Of a stretch of 64,000 bases of DNA, positions 45,868 through 55,681 are shown piece after piece. How positions within the stretch are numbered: the stretch's first letter is position 1; each line of letters opens with the position of its first letter. Below the pieces are notes generated by a model. That model ran no database searches. It was given only the letters and a program-made list of their open reading frames with translations, and was not told where the DNA came from. The translations under genes were made by a program, and so were the position numbers. This DNA is from Vannielia litorea (GTDB taxonomy: Bacteria; Pseudomonadota; Alphaproteobacteria; Rhodobacterales; Rhodobacteraceae): the NCBI RefSeq assembly GCF_900142295.1, contig NZ_FSRL01000001.1, forward strand, positions 62,001-126,000, in the 5' to 3' direction.

Positions 45868-47442
45868 ATGTCCGACCTGCGGCAGATCGCGATGGAGAGC
45901 AAAGCCTGGCCCTTCGAGGAGGCACGGGCCGTGCTCAAACGCATCGAGAAGACGCCGCCCAAAAAGGGATACGTGCTGTTCGAAACCGGCTACGGGCCGA
46001 GCGGCCTGCCGCATATCGGTACCTTCGGAGAGGTGTTGCGGACCACGATGATCCGCCGCGCCTTCGAGGTGATCTCGGACATGCCGACCAAGCTCATCTG
46101 CTTTTCGGATGACATGGACGGAATGCGCAAGGTCCCCGGCAACGTGCCCAATCAGGAGCGGCTGCGCGAGGATCTCCAGCGCCCGCTGACCAGCGTCTAC
46201 GACCCGTTCGAGACGCACGAGAGCTTCGGGCACCACAACAACGCCATGCTGCGGCGGTTTCTCGACACCTTCGGTTTCGACTACGAGTTCATCTCGGCCA
46301 CAGACTTCTACAAGGAAGGCCGGTTCGACGAGGTGCTTTGCCGCGCCGCCGAGCGCTATGATGACGTGATGGCGGTGATGCTGAAGAGCCTCCGCGAGGA
46401 GCGCCAGCAGACCTACTCGATCTTTCTGCCGATCCACCCCGAGACCGGCCGGGTGCTCTATGTTCCGATGAAGCATGTGGATGCGGTGAACCACACCATC
46501 ACCTTCGATGACGAGACCGGCCGCGAGTGGACGCTTCCGGTGACTGGCGGCAACGTGAAGCTCCAGTGGAAGCCCGATTTCGGCGCCCGTTGGGCCGCGC
46601 TCGACGTCGATTTCGAAATGTACGGCAAGGACCACTCGACCAACACGCCGATCTACGACCGGATCTGCGAGATCCTGGGGGGCAAGAAGCCCGAGCATTT
46701 CACCTACGAGCTCTTCCTCGACGACAAGGGCCAGAAGATCTCGAAGTCTTCGGGCAACGGGATCAGCATCGACGAGTGGCTGACCTATGCGGCGACCGAG
46801 AGCCTCGGCTATTTCATGTATCAGAAGCCCAAGACGGCAAAGCGCCTGCATTGGGACGTGATTCCGAAGATGGTGGACGAGTATCACCAGCAGCTCCGGG
46901 CCTTCCCCGATCAGGACGCGAAGGCGCAGTTTGCCAACCCGGTCTGGCACATCCACGAGGGCAAGCCGCCGGTCTCCAACATGGTGGTGCCGTTCTCGAT
47001 GCTGCTGAACCTGGCGAGCGTGTCCGGCGCGCATGACAAGGAGACCCTCTGGGGGTTCATCCGCCGCTATGCGCCGGGAGCGGAGCCGGAGACCCACCCC
47101 GACCTCGACGCCGCGGCGGGCTTTGCGGTGAAGTACTTCGAGGATTTCGTGGCCCCTCACCGCACCTATCGCGCGCCGACGGAGCAGGAGCGCGACGCGC
47201 TCGAAGACCTGCGCGACAAGCTCAAGGCCTGGGATGGCGGGCTCGATGCGGAGGCGTTGCAGGGCGTGGTCTACGAGGTCGGCCGCGAGCGGTTCGACCC
47301 GATGAAAGGCTGGTTCACCGCGCTCTACCAGGTGCTGCTGGGCGCGGACCAGGGCCCGCGATTTGGCGGCTTCATCGCGCTCTACGGGGTCGATGAGACT
47401 GTGGCGCTGATCGACAAGGCGCTCGCCGGCGACCTCGCCTGA
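45868..47442 (+). CDS. lysS: Lysyl-tRNA synthetase, class I
   Basis: The 524-residue class I enzyme charges tRNA-Lys. It is unrelated to the class II LysS of most bacteria and typical of archaea and many alphaproteobacteria. The HIGH motif is [13 protein letters not shown] and the KMSKS loop reads [24 protein letters not shown] and [13 protein letters not shown] segments match the family. ATG 45868 has a weak ribosome-binding site; upstream starts would add non-family residues. Confidence 0.95.
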   Translation: MSDLRQIAMESKAWPFEEARAVLKRIEKTPPKKGYVLFETGYGPSGLPHIGTFGEVLRTTMIRRAFEVISDMPTKLICFSDDMDGMRKVPGNVPNQERLREDLQRPLTSVYDPFETHESFGHHNNAMLRRFLDTFGFDYEFISATDFYKEGRFDEVLCRAAERYDDVMAVMLKSLREERQQTYSIFLPIHPETGRVLYVPMKHVDAVNHTITFDDETGREWTLPVTGGNVKLQWKPDFGARWAALDVDFEMYGKDHSTNTPIYDRICEILGGKKPEHFTYELFLDDKGQKISKSSGNGISIDEWLTYAATESLGYFMYQKPKTAKRLHWDVIPKMVDEYHQQLRAFPDQDAKAQFANPVWHIHEGKPPVSNMVVPFSMLLNLASVSGAHDKETLWGFIRRYAPGAEPETHPDLDAAAGFAVKYFEDFVAPHRTYRAPTEQERDALEDLRDKLKAWDGGLDAEALQGVVYEVGRERFDPMKGWFTALYQVLLGADQGPRFGGFIALYGVDETVALIDKALAGDLA

Positions 47443-47496
47443 TTTGCCCGACCGGGAAAGCAAGCTACCTTCCTTGAGGTCAAGGGAGGTAGCTTC

Positions 47497-47901
47497 ATGC
47501 GGTTCATCGTTCTTTCACTTGCCCTTCTTCTCGCGGTGCCCGCCGCGAAAGCTCAGGAGGCGAACACCATTCCCGATGTGATCGGCCGCCAGCTCGAAGC
47601 CTTCGAGGCCGACGACTTTGCCCGCGCCTTCACTTTCGCCAGCCCGATGATCAAGGGCCTGTTCGGCACGCCCGAGAACTTCGGCGCGATGGTTCGCCAG
47701 GGGTATCCGATGGTGCATCGGCCGGAGGGCGTGACCTTTGGCGCCCAGCGTGTCGAGGGGGAGAGCATTTACCAGACGGTGACGATCCGAGACGCCCAAG
47801 GCCGCTATCACGCGCTCGAGTACGAGATGATCCCGGATGGGGCAGCCGGCTGGCTGATCGACGGGGTCAGCTTCATCCCGGCGCCCGACGTTTCGGTCTG
47901 A
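47497..47901 (+). CDS. DUF4864 periplasmic protein
   Basis: The 134-residue protein has a Sec signal peptide (MRFIVLSLALLLAVPAAKAQ) followed by an NTF2-like domain: IPDVIGRQLEAFEADDFARA, FTFASPMIKGLFGTPENFGA, ending YEMIPDGAAGWLIDGVSFIP. DUF4864 proteins are small secreted members of unknown role. It follows lysS by 54 bases and could share its transcript. Confidence 0.85.
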   Translation: MRFIVLSLALLLAVPAAKAQEANTIPDVIGRQLEAFEADDFARAFTFASPMIKGLFGTPENFGAMVRQGYPMVHRPEGVTFGAQRVEGESIYQTVTIRDAQGRYHALEYEMIPDGAAGWLIDGVSFIPAPDVSV

Positions 47902-48084
47902 TCGAAGCGGACGCTGGGGTTACCAAGCCTTCAGCCTTCTTGCGTAGAACCACATCCGCACCGGCACAGCGCCGGACCATTCCGCCTATCGAAACACAAT
48001 CGAGACCTGCCTCGCCGTGCGTGGCGGGTGTCGGGTTGTGGCCGCTGGCAAGGTGCGGCCCGGAACACACAAAGGGGTTTTGCG

Positions 48085-50376
48085 ATGAACAAGGCAATCA
48101 CCGACGGTATCGTCTTCATGCCGCCGGCTTTTTCTGGCGGCCTCGATGTCTGGTCGAAAGGCGATGGCACGCCGGGGAGTGCCACCTATGATGGCGACCC
48201 CAATGCCGCGCTGGTGCCCTCGGATTCCGATTTCGGCGGCTGCCTCGAACTGGTCAAGAGCTCCGGCACCCAGAAGCTCCGCTACATGGGTGAAACGCCG
48301 ATTCTGCCAGGCTGCTATCTCCGGGTCACCGCGCGGCTGAAGGCGGTGGCGGGCAACCTGCCCGCCGTGCGCATTGCCGCGTGGGCCGGTGGTGCAGGCG
48401 GTGCCCATGTGACCGGTCTCGACGAGACCGGGCCCTCGGTGACACTCACCTCCTATGGCGAGGTCGTCGAGGTATCGGCGATCATCGGCACCGCGACCCG
48501 AACGGGCGTGAACATGCCCTGGACCACGGATGTGCTCTATGCGCACGTCGGGCTTGACCTCACGGGGCCCAACGGCGGCGTGGTGCGGATTGACGACATC
48601 GTGGTCGAAGACATCACTGCCGCCTTCCTGCGTGAGCTGATGGCCTGGGTCGACGTGCGCGATTTCGGGGCGGTCGGTGATGGCGTGGCAGACGATGCGG
48701 CGGCGTTCAATGCTGCCGACGACGCGGCCAACGGTCGCTCGGTGCTGGTGCCCGAAGGCACCTACTTCCTGGGTAGCACGGTGACCATCGACAACCCCAT
48801 CCGATTTGTCGGCACGCTGATCATGCCGACCGACAAGCGACTGTCGTTGAAAAAGAACTTCGACCTGCCAACCTACATCGAAGCCTTCGGAGACGAGGTT
48901 CTGGCGTTTCGAAAGGCGGTGCAATCGCTGTTCAACTTCAACGACCACGACAGCCTCGACATGGGCGGGCGCAAGATCGACCTGACCGAGCCGATCGACA
49001 TCAAGGCGGCCATCGACAACCAGGATGCCTTTCTCATTCGCCGGGTGATCCGGAATGGCCAGTTTCAGGCCTCCACATCGGCGGCGTGGGACGATACGGT
49101 GGTCACCTCGCAGGCCAGCTATTCGACATCCAATGACAAGACCCTGACCGGCGTCACCAATGTCGCCAACATCGAAGTCGGAAGCCTGGTGACGGGCGCC
49201 GGCGTTGGCCGCGAGGTCTATGTGAAGTCGAAGAACGTGGGCGCGCAGACGGTCACGCTCTCGAAGTCTCTCTACGGCGCGTCCGGGACCCAGAACTTCA
49301 CCTTTACCCGGTTCAAGTACATGCTCGATTTTTCCGGCATGGTGAACATGGACAAGTTCGTCTTTGCAGACATCGAGTTTCAGTGCTCCGGCAAGGCCTC
49401 GGGCATCCTGCTGCCCCAGGATGGGCTGAACTTCCAAATTCGTGACTGCTTCATCACGTCGCCCAAGGATCGCGGGATCACCTCCATCGGAGGGGCGTGC
49501 CAGGGGATGCAGCTCGACCGGTGCCAGTTTCTGTCAAGCGAGCAGAGCGCCGATGTGCAGGATCGCCATACCATCGCGGTCAACATCAACTCCAACGATG
49601 CAAAGGTCCGCGATTGCCGGGCTGTGCGTTTTTTGCATTTTCTCGTGCTGGGCGGGTCGAACTACATCATCCAGGGCAACCACTGGTTTCAGGGAGACGG
49701 CGTGAACCAGGGTCTGCGCTCGGCGGGGCTCGTGTTTACCTCGGTCAACGTGTCCAGCACGATCAACTCGAACTACGTCGACAACAACTTCATTGAATGG
49801 ACCAACGAGCACGACGCCTCGCCCGACTACAACTCGGGATACTCCTTCGGCGCGCTCTCCGTGCAGAACAACGTGTTCTTCTGCACCAATGCCGCGCCGT
49901 GGTTCACCTTTTTCGTGCTGAAGCCCTTCGGCGCTGGGCATTTCGTGCACGGGCTCACCGTGACCGGCAACATGTTCAAGGCGGTCAACGGTGGCATCGA
50001 CCGGGTGGAGCAGGTGGATGAGAGCTACGCCGGGTTCGATTACGGTCGCTTTCGCAACATCCAGTTTCACTCCAACACCTTCAACGGGATCAATCAGATG
50101 ACTGTGAGCCCCGTGGCGCTGCAATTCGACCAGAGCAGCGCGGCCAGCACATGGAGTTTGAACTTTGGCGATTACCTGCCGTTCGGCGGACGCGCCCGCA
50201 ACGTGGAGAGCGTGGTGGCCGAAAACTCGATCGACACGGCGAGCGGCGCGAAACTCTGGTCGATGCCCTATGTGCGGGTCGAGCGGGGCGCCAGCCAACA
50301 GGAGGTGGACCTCGAGTGGGAGCAAGCCTGCAAGGGGCGCGTGCATGTGATCGCACGGGTCGACAACCCCAACTGA
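48085..50376 (+). CDS. Pectate-lyase/GH28-like beta-helix protein; candidate GTA head spike (GhsB-like)
   Basis: The 763-residue protein has no signal peptide. An N-terminal beta-rich domain (about 1-190; MNKAITDGIVFMPPAFSGGL, GCYLRVTARLKAVAGNLPAV) leads into the tailspike-type motif VDVRDFGAVGDGVADDAAAF (about 191-210), typical of the pectate-lyase-3/GH28-like superfamily, then a right-handed beta-helix to residue about 640 and a C-terminal cap. In Rhodobacter capsulatus a protein of this sort, GhsB, forms the head spikes of the gene transfer agent and binds capsule; the gene lies outside the main GTA cluster. A surface or phage origin is the alternative. Confidence 0.72.
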   Translation: MNKAITDGIVFMPPAFSGGLDVWSKGDGTPGSATYDGDPNAALVPSDSDFGGCLELVKSSGTQKLRYMGETPILPGCYLRVTARLKAVAGNLPAVRIAAWAGGAGGAHVTGLDETGPSVTLTSYGEVVEVSAIIGTATRTGVNMPWTTDVLYAHVGLDLTGPNGGVVRIDDIVVEDITAAFLRELMAWVDVRDFGAVGDGVADDAAAFNAADDAANGRSVLVPEGTYFLGSTVTIDNPIRFVGTLIMPTDKRLSLKKNFDLPTYIEAFGDEVLAFRKAVQSLFNFNDHDSLDMGGRKIDLTEPIDIKAAIDNQDAFLIRRVIRNGQFQASTSAAWDDTVVTSQASYSTSNDKTLTGVTNVANIEVGSLVTGAGVGREVYVKSKNVGAQTVTLSKSLYGASGTQNFTFTRFKYMLDFSGMVNMDKFVFADIEFQCSGKASGILLPQDGLNFQIRDCFITSPKDRGITSIGGACQGMQLDRCQFLSSEQSADVQDRHTIAVNINSNDAKVRDCRAVRFLHFLVLGGSNYIIQGNHWFQGDGVNQGLRSAGLVFTSVNVSSTINSNYVDNNFIEWTNEHDASPDYNSGYSFGALSVQNNVFFCTNAAPWFTFFVLKPFGAGHFVHGLTVTGNMFKAVNGGIDRVEQVDESYAGFDYGRFRNIQFHSNTFNGINQMTVSPVALQFDQSSAASTWSLNFGDYLPFGGRARNVESVVAENSIDTASGAKLWSMPYVRVERGASQQEVDLEWEQACKGRVHVIARVDNPN

Positions 50377-50384
50377 TGCCCGGC

Positions 50385-50412
50385 GGGGGCTGGCGTTTGG
50401 GCGCCGGCCCCC
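50385..50412. terminator. Strong hairpin between convergent genes
   Basis: An eleven-pair stem (GGGGGCTGGCG/CGCCGGCCCCC, one wobble) with a six-base loop separates the spike gene and the HugZ-like gene. There is no T tract, so termination would be partial or Rho-assisted. Confidence 0.55.
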
Positions 50413-50418
50413 TCTCGG

Positions 50419-50910
50419 TCAGGGCGAGACGATGCCCAAATCCTTTGGCGTAAGCCGAAAAGCCTTGCCGAATCCGCCGTTCAGGAACGCGCTCTGAACG
50501 TCCAGTGCGACGAAGCCGAAATCGCCGAAATCAATATAGAGCTTTGCCTTCGGATGGCTTTCCAGCCAGCGGGCCCGCAGCGCGGCGTGGTCGTCGCTCT
50601 CGCGGGCCACGAAGCGGGCCGTGCACTGCACCGTCAGGCGAGGGTGGGTCAGCGGGTCGCCCCTTTCGCCGGGTTCGCCGACAAGCAGAGACGCCGCCGG
50701 GCCGGCCTTGAGCGCTCTTGTATGGGCCGAAAGCGAAGAAACCAGCGTGACCGGGCTGCCGGCCGCATCGGTGCCGACCGCGATACGGGTCACCAGTGGC
50801 GCACCGCCGTCGAGCACGCCCAGTGCGCCATATCGGGCCGTGTCGAGCAGGCCGCGGGCCAGCGCGCGGGCCTCATCGTCGGTCGGGCGGATCGGGTCGG
50901 TCTCGGGCAT
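50419..50910 (-). CDS. HugZ/pyridoxamine 5'-phosphate oxidase-like protein
   Basis: The 163-residue protein has a split-barrel flavin-type fold: ARGLLDTARYGALGVLDGGA, PLVTRIAVGTDAAGSPVTLV, SSLSAHTRALKAGPAASLLV and the C-terminal HPKAKLYIDFGDFGFVALDV. HugZ-family relatives bind FMN or heme and may degrade heme. The longer C-terminal domain of full HugZ is absent, so a general FMN-binding role is safer. Divergent from uspA, 76 bases apart. Confidence 0.85.
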   Translation of the reverse strand: MPETDPIRPTDDEARALARGLLDTARYGALGVLDGGAPLVTRIAVGTDAAGSPVTLVSSLSAHTRALKAGPAASLLVGEPGERGDPLTHPRLTVQCTARFVARESDDHAALRARWLESHPKAKLYIDFGDFGFVALDVQSAFLNGGFGKAFRLTPKDLGIVSP

Positions 50911-50986
50911 GATGATTCAGGTCAAGGCGGCAGGGTTCGGCGCAGCATATCCTCATCCCTGCACCATTGGACAGGAGGGCCATCCC

Positions 50987-51394
50987 ATGTATTCGACCAT
51001 TCTCGTTCCCATCGCCTTCGAGCACGACCGTGACAGCAATGCAGCGCTCGAGATCGCCGAGGCGCTGCTGGCCCCGGGGGGCAGCATCACCGCGCTCCAC
51101 GTCATCGAGGAGGTGCCGAGCTACGCCGCCACCTATGTCGACGAGGCCCTGTTGAAGGAAGCCCGCACCGGCGTGGAAGAGGCGCTCTTTGCCAAGCTGG
51201 GCGACCACAAGACGGTCACGCCGAGAGTCGTCACCGGCCACTCCGGCCGCACCATCCTCGATGTGGCCGAGAGCATGGGCGCCGATCTCATCGTCATCGC
51301 CTCTCATCGGCCGGGCTTGCAGGACTATTTCCTGGGCTCCACCGCTGCCCGCGTGGTGCGCCATGCCCAGTGCTGCGTGCATGTGATCCGCTGA
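50987..51394 (+). CDS. Universal stress protein (UspA family)
   Basis: The 135-residue single Usp domain opens MYSTILVPIAFEHDRDSNAA; the ATP-type motif GHSGRTILDVAESMGADLIV and the C-terminal GSTAARVVRHAQCCVHVI follow the G-2x-G-9x-G pattern, suggesting nucleotide binding. AGGAGG precedes the ATG. Usp proteins are produced in stress; partners are unknown. Confidence 0.9.
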   Translation: MYSTILVPIAFEHDRDSNAALEIAEALLAPGGSITALHVIEEVPSYAATYVDEALLKEARTGVEEALFAKLGDHKTVTPRVVTGHSGRTILDVAESMGADLIVIASHRPGLQDYFLGSTAARVVRHAQCCVHVIR

Positions 51395-51462
51395 TCGGCA
51401 AGGCGGGCTTTGTCCCGCCCATCCCTTCCGCTAGGCTGGCACCAGCCAGGGAGGAGGACCCC

Positions 51463-51780
51463 ATGCCAACCATTGCCACCGACACCAACTGCCAGACGGT
51501 GCTGACCACCTTCGAGGTCACGCCCGGCACCTGTGAAGACGTGCTCGACGCGCTGAAGTCGGCCTATGCCGAGGTCATCTCCAGGCAGCCGGGCTTCATC
51601 GCCGCGGCGCTGCATGTGAACGACGCCCAGACGCGGATCGCCAATTATTCGCAGTGGACAAAGCGCGAGGACTTTCAGGCCATGTTGCGGACGAAAGAGA
51701 TGCGAGAGCGCAACCGCGCCATCCACGCCGAGGTGAAGAGCTTCGAACCGGTGATGATGGACGTGGCGGCGGTGTTCTGA
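51463..51780 (+). CDS. Antibiotic biosynthesis monooxygenase (ABM) domain protein
   Basis: The 105-residue protein has the ferredoxin-like ABM fold: VLTTFEVTPGTCEDVLDALK, QPGFIAAALHVNDAQTRIAN, YSQWTKREDFQAML. ABM proteins are small dimeric monooxygenases or heme-degrading enzymes; no substrate is indicated. GGGAGGAGG lies upstream. The stop overlaps the rhodanese start by one base (TGATG). Confidence 0.87.
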   Translation: MPTIATDTNCQTVLTTFEVTPGTCEDVLDALKSAYAEVISRQPGFIAAALHVNDAQTRIANYSQWTKREDFQAMLRTKEMRERNRAIHAEVKSFEPVMMDVAAVF

Positions 51781-52358
51781 TGCGCTGGCTCGCGCTCCTG
51801 CTGCTTGCCAGCCCCGCCGTCGCAGACCCGGTTGGCATCACGCCCGATGTGATGTCGGTCACGGTCCAAACCCCCTCCGGTCCGGTCGAGATTTCGCGCC
51901 TGCAGGACAATGCCGCCGTGATCGAGGGGGAGTTCGCCCGGATCGCCCGACCTTGCCCCAACTTCTGCATCCAGCCCATGGTGCCGGCGCCCGGTGTCAC
52001 CCCCATCGGGGAGCTGGAGCTGCTGGAGTTTCTCGCCGATCCCGAAGCGGTGGTGATCGACGGTCGCATCCGCCCCGAGTTCGAGGCCGGCACCATCCCC
52101 GGCGCCGTGTCGGTGCCCTACACCGAGGCCGCCGACCGCCTTGGCGAGCTCGGCTGCGAGCCCGACTTCGAGGGCTTCATCTGCGAAGGCGAGCACCCGC
52201 GCGTCGCGCTCTTCTGCAACGGCCCCTGGTGCGGCCAGTCGCCCACGGCGGCGCGGCGGATGATCGAGGCGGGCTACCCTGCGGAGCTGATCCACTACTA
52301 CCGCGGCGGCATGCAGATGTGGCGGATGCTGGGGCTCACGGTGGTGCCGGGCTCCTAG
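51780..52358 (+). CDS. Periplasmic rhodanese-domain protein
   Basis: The 192-residue protein starts with a Sec signal peptide (MRWLALLLLASPAVAD). The rhodanese fold shows VVIDGRIRPEFEAGTIPGAV and the active-site loop FCNGPWCGQSPTAARRMIEA, with Cys followed by Gly-Gln-Ser. A further Cys pair near residue 60 (RPCPNFCIQP) could form a disulfide. Rhodaneses transfer sulfane sulfur; an exported member may handle thiosulfate or redox. It is coupled to the ABM gene. Confidence 0.87.
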   Translation: MRWLALLLLASPAVADPVGITPDVMSVTVQTPSGPVEISRLQDNAAVIEGEFARIARPCPNFCIQPMVPAPGVTPIGELELLEFLADPEAVVIDGRIRPEFEAGTIPGAVSVPYTEAADRLGELGCEPDFEGFICEGEHPRVALFCNGPWCGQSPTAARRMIEAGYPAELIHYYRGGMQMWRMLGLTVVPGS

Positions 52359-52442
52359 GGCGGGGCGCTCTGCCGCAGGGCTCTTGCGCCGGGCCCATTC
52401 GTTCATACCTTTCCCCGGAAGCGAACCGCGAAAGGACAGCCC

Positions 52443-52757
52443 ATGAACTGCCCCCACTGCAACATCCCCCTCTCCATGGCCGACCGCACCGGTATCGAGA
52501 TCGACTTCTGCCCCCAGTGCCGCGGCATCTGGCTGGACCGCGGCGAGCTGGACAAGATCATCGAGCGGGCGAACGCGCCGCTCGGCGGCCCCTCCGGCGC
52601 CCGCTACGACAAAGGGGCGGTGCGGAGCCGCGATTGGGACGATGTCGACGAGGATGACGATTACCGCCGGTCTGGGAAGGGCGGCGACGACCGCTACCGC
52701 GGGAAGCGGAAGAAGAAGGGCGTGGGGTCGATCTTGGGGGATATCTTTGATTTCTAG
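52443..52757 (+). CDS. TFIIB-type zinc-ribbon protein
   Basis: The 104-residue protein begins MNCPHCNIPLSMADRTGIEI with CPHC and later CPQCRGIWLDRGELDKI, the Cys4 zinc ribbon of the zf-TFIIB family. The rest is low-complexity charged (DDVDEDDDYRRSG, KRKKKGVGSI) and ends SILGDIFDF. Such proteins are widespread and of unknown function. AAAGGA precedes the ATG. Confidence 0.87.
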   Translation: MNCPHCNIPLSMADRTGIEIDFCPQCRGIWLDRGELDKIIERANAPLGGPSGARYDKGAVRSRDWDDVDEDDDYRRSGKGGDDRYRGKRKKKGVGSILGDIFDF

Positions 52758-52838
52758 AAACCAATGACTAAGCTGACCTCGGCGAAAATTGTATGGTGCT
52801 TGGATGTATCGCATTCGCGCCGTGGTTGAGGAAGTTAT

Positions 52839-53411
52839 ATGGATAGTGTTACGACAGCCTTTGAGTTGATGGAGGTCGAACTGGATTCGGAAGTCGACAG
52901 TCTCAATGCTCGGGGCGCAGAGTGCTTCAGGAACTCTGATTACTCGCAAGCGGAACGTCTGATTGCTGAAGGGAAGTCGCTGCTAGACTTTTGTGCCCGA
53001 GTTAGGGAACTATCGGATGAGTGGAAGGACAAGTTTTCTGCCTCGTTCCCAGAAGAAGTGGTTCCTAACAACGTAGTCGAAGCTCGGAAAACCATTCTTG
53101 GCGCTTCGAAATCTGCAAAAACCCTCCTGACCGTAAAGTTTGAGGACGGCACGGTCGTTTATGAGCCCAAGGCTTTGGAGACGTTTGCTCTAGCCATTCA
53201 AAAAATTGGCTTTGATCGCGTGGAGCGATTGGGCCTCGTCGTCAACAGGGAACCCTTGGTGTCACGGTCCCCATCTAAGCGCTATGCCGACTTCCAGGTT
53301 GGAAACACGTTCATTAAGACCCATTCGAGTACTAGCCAGAAAAAACGTACTCTGGAAGAAATCGCTGCAAGGCTCGGGGAAAGCTTGATCGTGAGAATTG
53401 TCGAGGCCTAG
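52839..53411 (+). CDS. Lower-GC accessory protein of unknown function
   Basis: The 190-residue soluble protein has a helical N-terminal half (VDSLNARGAECFRNSDYSQA, SLLDFCARVRELSDEWKDKF) and a C-terminal region (VKFEDGTVVYEPKALETFAL, REPLVSRSPSKRYAD, KTHSSTSQKKRTLEEIAARL). That tail pattern recurs in scattered, horizontally moving bacterial proteins, but I cannot name a family. By eye its GC is near one half, visibly below its neighbours, and codon use differs, which suggests transfer. It ends six bases before the 3' end of uvrB. Confidence 0.75.
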   Translation: MDSVTTAFELMEVELDSEVDSLNARGAECFRNSDYSQAERLIAEGKSLLDFCARVRELSDEWKDKFSASFPEEVVPNNVVEARKTILGASKSAKTLLTVKFEDGTVVYEPKALETFALAIQKIGFDRVERLGLVVNREPLVSRSPSKRYADFQVGNTFIKTHSSTSQKKRTLEEIAARLGESLIVRIVEA

Positions 53412-53417
53412 CCCACA

Positions 53418-55622
53418 CTACCTCTTCCGCCTCTTAACATTCCCCCCACGCTGCCCCGGCCGTCCCGCCGTGCTCCGCCCCGAAGCCTTCTGCCCCGCCT
53501 CCACAGCCGCATCCACCGCCGACTGACGTGCCAGCGGGTCTGCCGACACCACCAGGTCCACAGCTTCCAGCCGTTTCACCTCGTCGCGCAGCCGGGCGGC
53601 CTCCTCGAACTCCAGGTTCTCCGCCGCCTTGCGCATCTGGGTTCGCAGCGCATCCAGGTGGGCTTGCAGGTTCGCCCCGGTGCCGACGCCCTCGATCTTC
53701 GCGGTCACCCGGTTCATGTCCACGTCGCCCTTGTAGAGCCCGGCCAGCACATCCTCGACGTTCTTCTTGACCGTCGCGGGGGTGATCCCGTGCTCCTCGT
53801 TGTAGGCCATCTGCTTGGCGCGGCGTCGGTCGGTTTCGCGCATGGCGCGTTCCATCGAGCCGGTGATCTTGTCGGCATACATGATGACCCGGCCTTCGAC
53901 GTTGCGCGCCGCGCGGCCGATGGTCTGGATCAGCGAGGTCTCCGACCGCAGGAACCCTTCCTTGTCGGCGTCCAGAATGGCGACCAGGCCACATTCGGGG
54001 ATATCCAGACCCTCGCGCAGCAGGTTGATGCCCACCAGCACGTCGAAGGCTCCAAGCCGCAGGTCGCGGAGGATTTCGATGCGCTCGATGGTGTCGATGT
54101 CACTGTGCATGTAGCGCACCTTGATGCCCTGCTCGTGCAGATACTCGGTGAGATCCTCGGCCATCCGCTTGGTCAGGGTCGTCACCAGCGTGCGGTAGCC
54201 CTTGGCCGAGACCTTGCGGATCTCGTCCATCACGTCGTCGACCTGCGTATCGACCGGCCGGATCTCGATCACCGGGTCGAGCAGCCCCGTGGGCCGGATC
54301 ACCTGCTCGACGAACACGCCGCCCGATTGCTCGATCTCCCAGGCTGCAGGGGTGGCGCTCACGAAGACCGACTGGGGCCGCATCGCGTCCCATTCCTCGA
54401 ACTTGAGGGGCCGGTTGTCCATGCACGACGGCAGGCGGAAGCCGTGCTCCGCGAGGGTGAACTTGCGCCGGTAGTCGCCGCGATACATGCCGCCGATCTG
54501 GGGCACGCTCACGTGGCTTTCATCCGCAAACACGAGGGCATGGTCTGGGATGAACTCGAAGAGGGTAGGGGGCGGCTCACCCGGCGCGCGGCCCGTCAGG
54601 TAGCGCGAGTAGTTCTCGATGCCGTTGCAGACGCCGGTGGCTTCCAGCATCTCGATGTCGAAGTTGGTGCGCTGTTCCAGCCGCTGCGCCTCCAGCAGCT
54701 TGCCCTCGCCAACCAGCTGGTCGAGTCGCTGGCGCAGCTCTTTCTTGATGGCATTGATCGCCTGCTGCATCGTCGGCTTGGGCGTCACGTAGTGCGAGTT
54801 GGCGTAGATCCGCACCCGGTCCATTGCCGCAGCCTTCTCGCCGGTCAGCGGGTCGAACTCCACCATCGCCTCCAGCTCTTCGCCGAAGAACGAGAGCCGC
54901 CAGGCCCGGTCTTCGAGGTGCGCCGGCCAGATCTCCAGCGCATCGCCGCGCACCCGGAAGGTGCCGCGCTGAAACGCCTGATCGTTGCGCTTGTATTGCT
55001 GGGCGATCAGGTCGGCGATCACCTTGCGCTGGTCGTAGTCGCGGCCGATGTGCAGATCCTGGGTCATGGCGCCGTAGGTCTCGACCGAGCCGATGCCGTA
55101 GATGCAGGAGACCGAGGCCACGATGATCACGTCATCCCGCTCCAGCAGCGCCCGGGTGGCCGAGTGGCGCATCCGGTCGATCTGCTCGTTGATCTGGGAT
55201 TCCTTCTCGATATAGGTGTCCGACCGCGGCACATAGGCCTCCGGCTGGTAGTAGTCGTAGTAGCTGACGAAATACTCTACCGCGTTGTCGGGAAAGAACC
55301 CCTTGAACTCGCCGTAGAGCTGGGCCGCCAGCGTCTTGTTGGGTGCCAGTATGATCGCCGGGCGCTGGGTTTCCTCGATCACCTTGGCCATGGTGAAGGT
55401 CTTGCCGGTGCCGGTGGCACCCAGCAGCACCTGGTCGCGGTCGCCGTTGCGCACGCCCTGGGCAAGCTCGGCAATCGCCGTCGGCTGGTCGCCTGCAGGC
55501 GAGAACTCGGTGTGCATCACGAAGGCCCGCCCGCCTTCCAGCTTTTCCCGCGTTCTCACGTCGGGGGCGGGCGAGTGCAAGACCGGCGGGCTCTCGGAAC
55601 CGTCGTTATGAGCGTAGGGCAT
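53418..55622 (-). CDS. uvrB: UvrABC system protein B
   Basis: The 734-residue helicase-like protein verifies lesions and loads UvrC in nucleotide-excision repair. Walker A GATGTGKT is at 68-75, the beta-hairpin [20 protein letters not shown] follows near 115, then helicase motifs [19 protein letters not shown] and [11 protein letters not shown]. The UvrB/C coiled-coil ([20 protein letters not shown]) is near residue 670 and the C-terminus is Arg/Lys-rich. A start extension of about 30 residues precedes the E. coli-like core. AAGGAG lies before ATG 55622; LexA-like and 24-bp palindromic sites lie upstream. Confidence 0.96.
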   Translation of the reverse strand: MPYAHNDGSESPPVLHSPAPDVRTREKLEGGRAFVMHTEFSPAGDQPTAIAELAQGVRNGDRDQVLLGATGTGKTFTMAKVIEETQRPAIILAPNKTLAAQLYGEFKGFFPDNAVEYFVSYYDYYQPEAYVPRSDTYIEKESQINEQIDRMRHSATRALLERDDVIIVASVSCIYGIGSVETYGAMTQDLHIGRDYDQRKVIADLIAQQYKRNDQAFQRGTFRVRGDALEIWPAHLEDRAWRLSFFGEELEAMVEFDPLTGEKAAAMDRVRIYANSHYVTPKPTMQQAINAIKKELRQRLDQLVGEGKLLEAQRLEQRTNFDIEMLEATGVCNGIENYSRYLTGRAPGEPPPTLFEFIPDHALVFADESHVSVPQIGGMYRGDYRRKFTLAEHGFRLPSCMDNRPLKFEEWDAMRPQSVFVSATPAAWEIEQSGGVFVEQVIRPTGLLDPVIEIRPVDTQVDDVMDEIRKVSAKGYRTLVTTLTKRMAEDLTEYLHEQGIKVRYMHSDIDTIERIEILRDLRLGAFDVLVGINLLREGLDIPECGLVAILDADKEGFLRSETSLIQTIGRAARNVEGRVIMYADKITGSMERAMRETDRRRAKQMAYNEEHGITPATVKKNVEDVLAGLYKGDVDMNRVTAKIEGVGTGANLQAHLDALRTQMRKAAENLEFEEAARLRDEVKRLEAVDLVVSADPLARQSAVDAAVEAGQKASGRSTAGRPGQRGGNVKRRKR

Positions 55623-55666
55623 GGGGCAAAGCTCCTTTGCTCCCAAGATGCGGCCTTTCTCCCGAG

Positions 55667-55681
55667 GTTCAAGGCCCGCTC
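55667..55681. promoter_or_regulatory. Near-consensus LexA box before uvrB
   Basis: GTTC-N7-GCTC, one mismatch from GTTC-N7-GTTC, lies 44 bases upstream of uvrB and runs into the 24-bp palindrome at 55679. SOS control of uvrB would be ordinary; the overlap with a second operator is not. Confidence 0.5.

Noticed and set aside
48085..50376. Prophage or GTA structural cluster around the spike candidate
   Set aside because: Flanking genes are a DUF4864 secreted protein, HugZ-like, UspA and housekeeping genes; no capsid, portal or tail genes are in the window.
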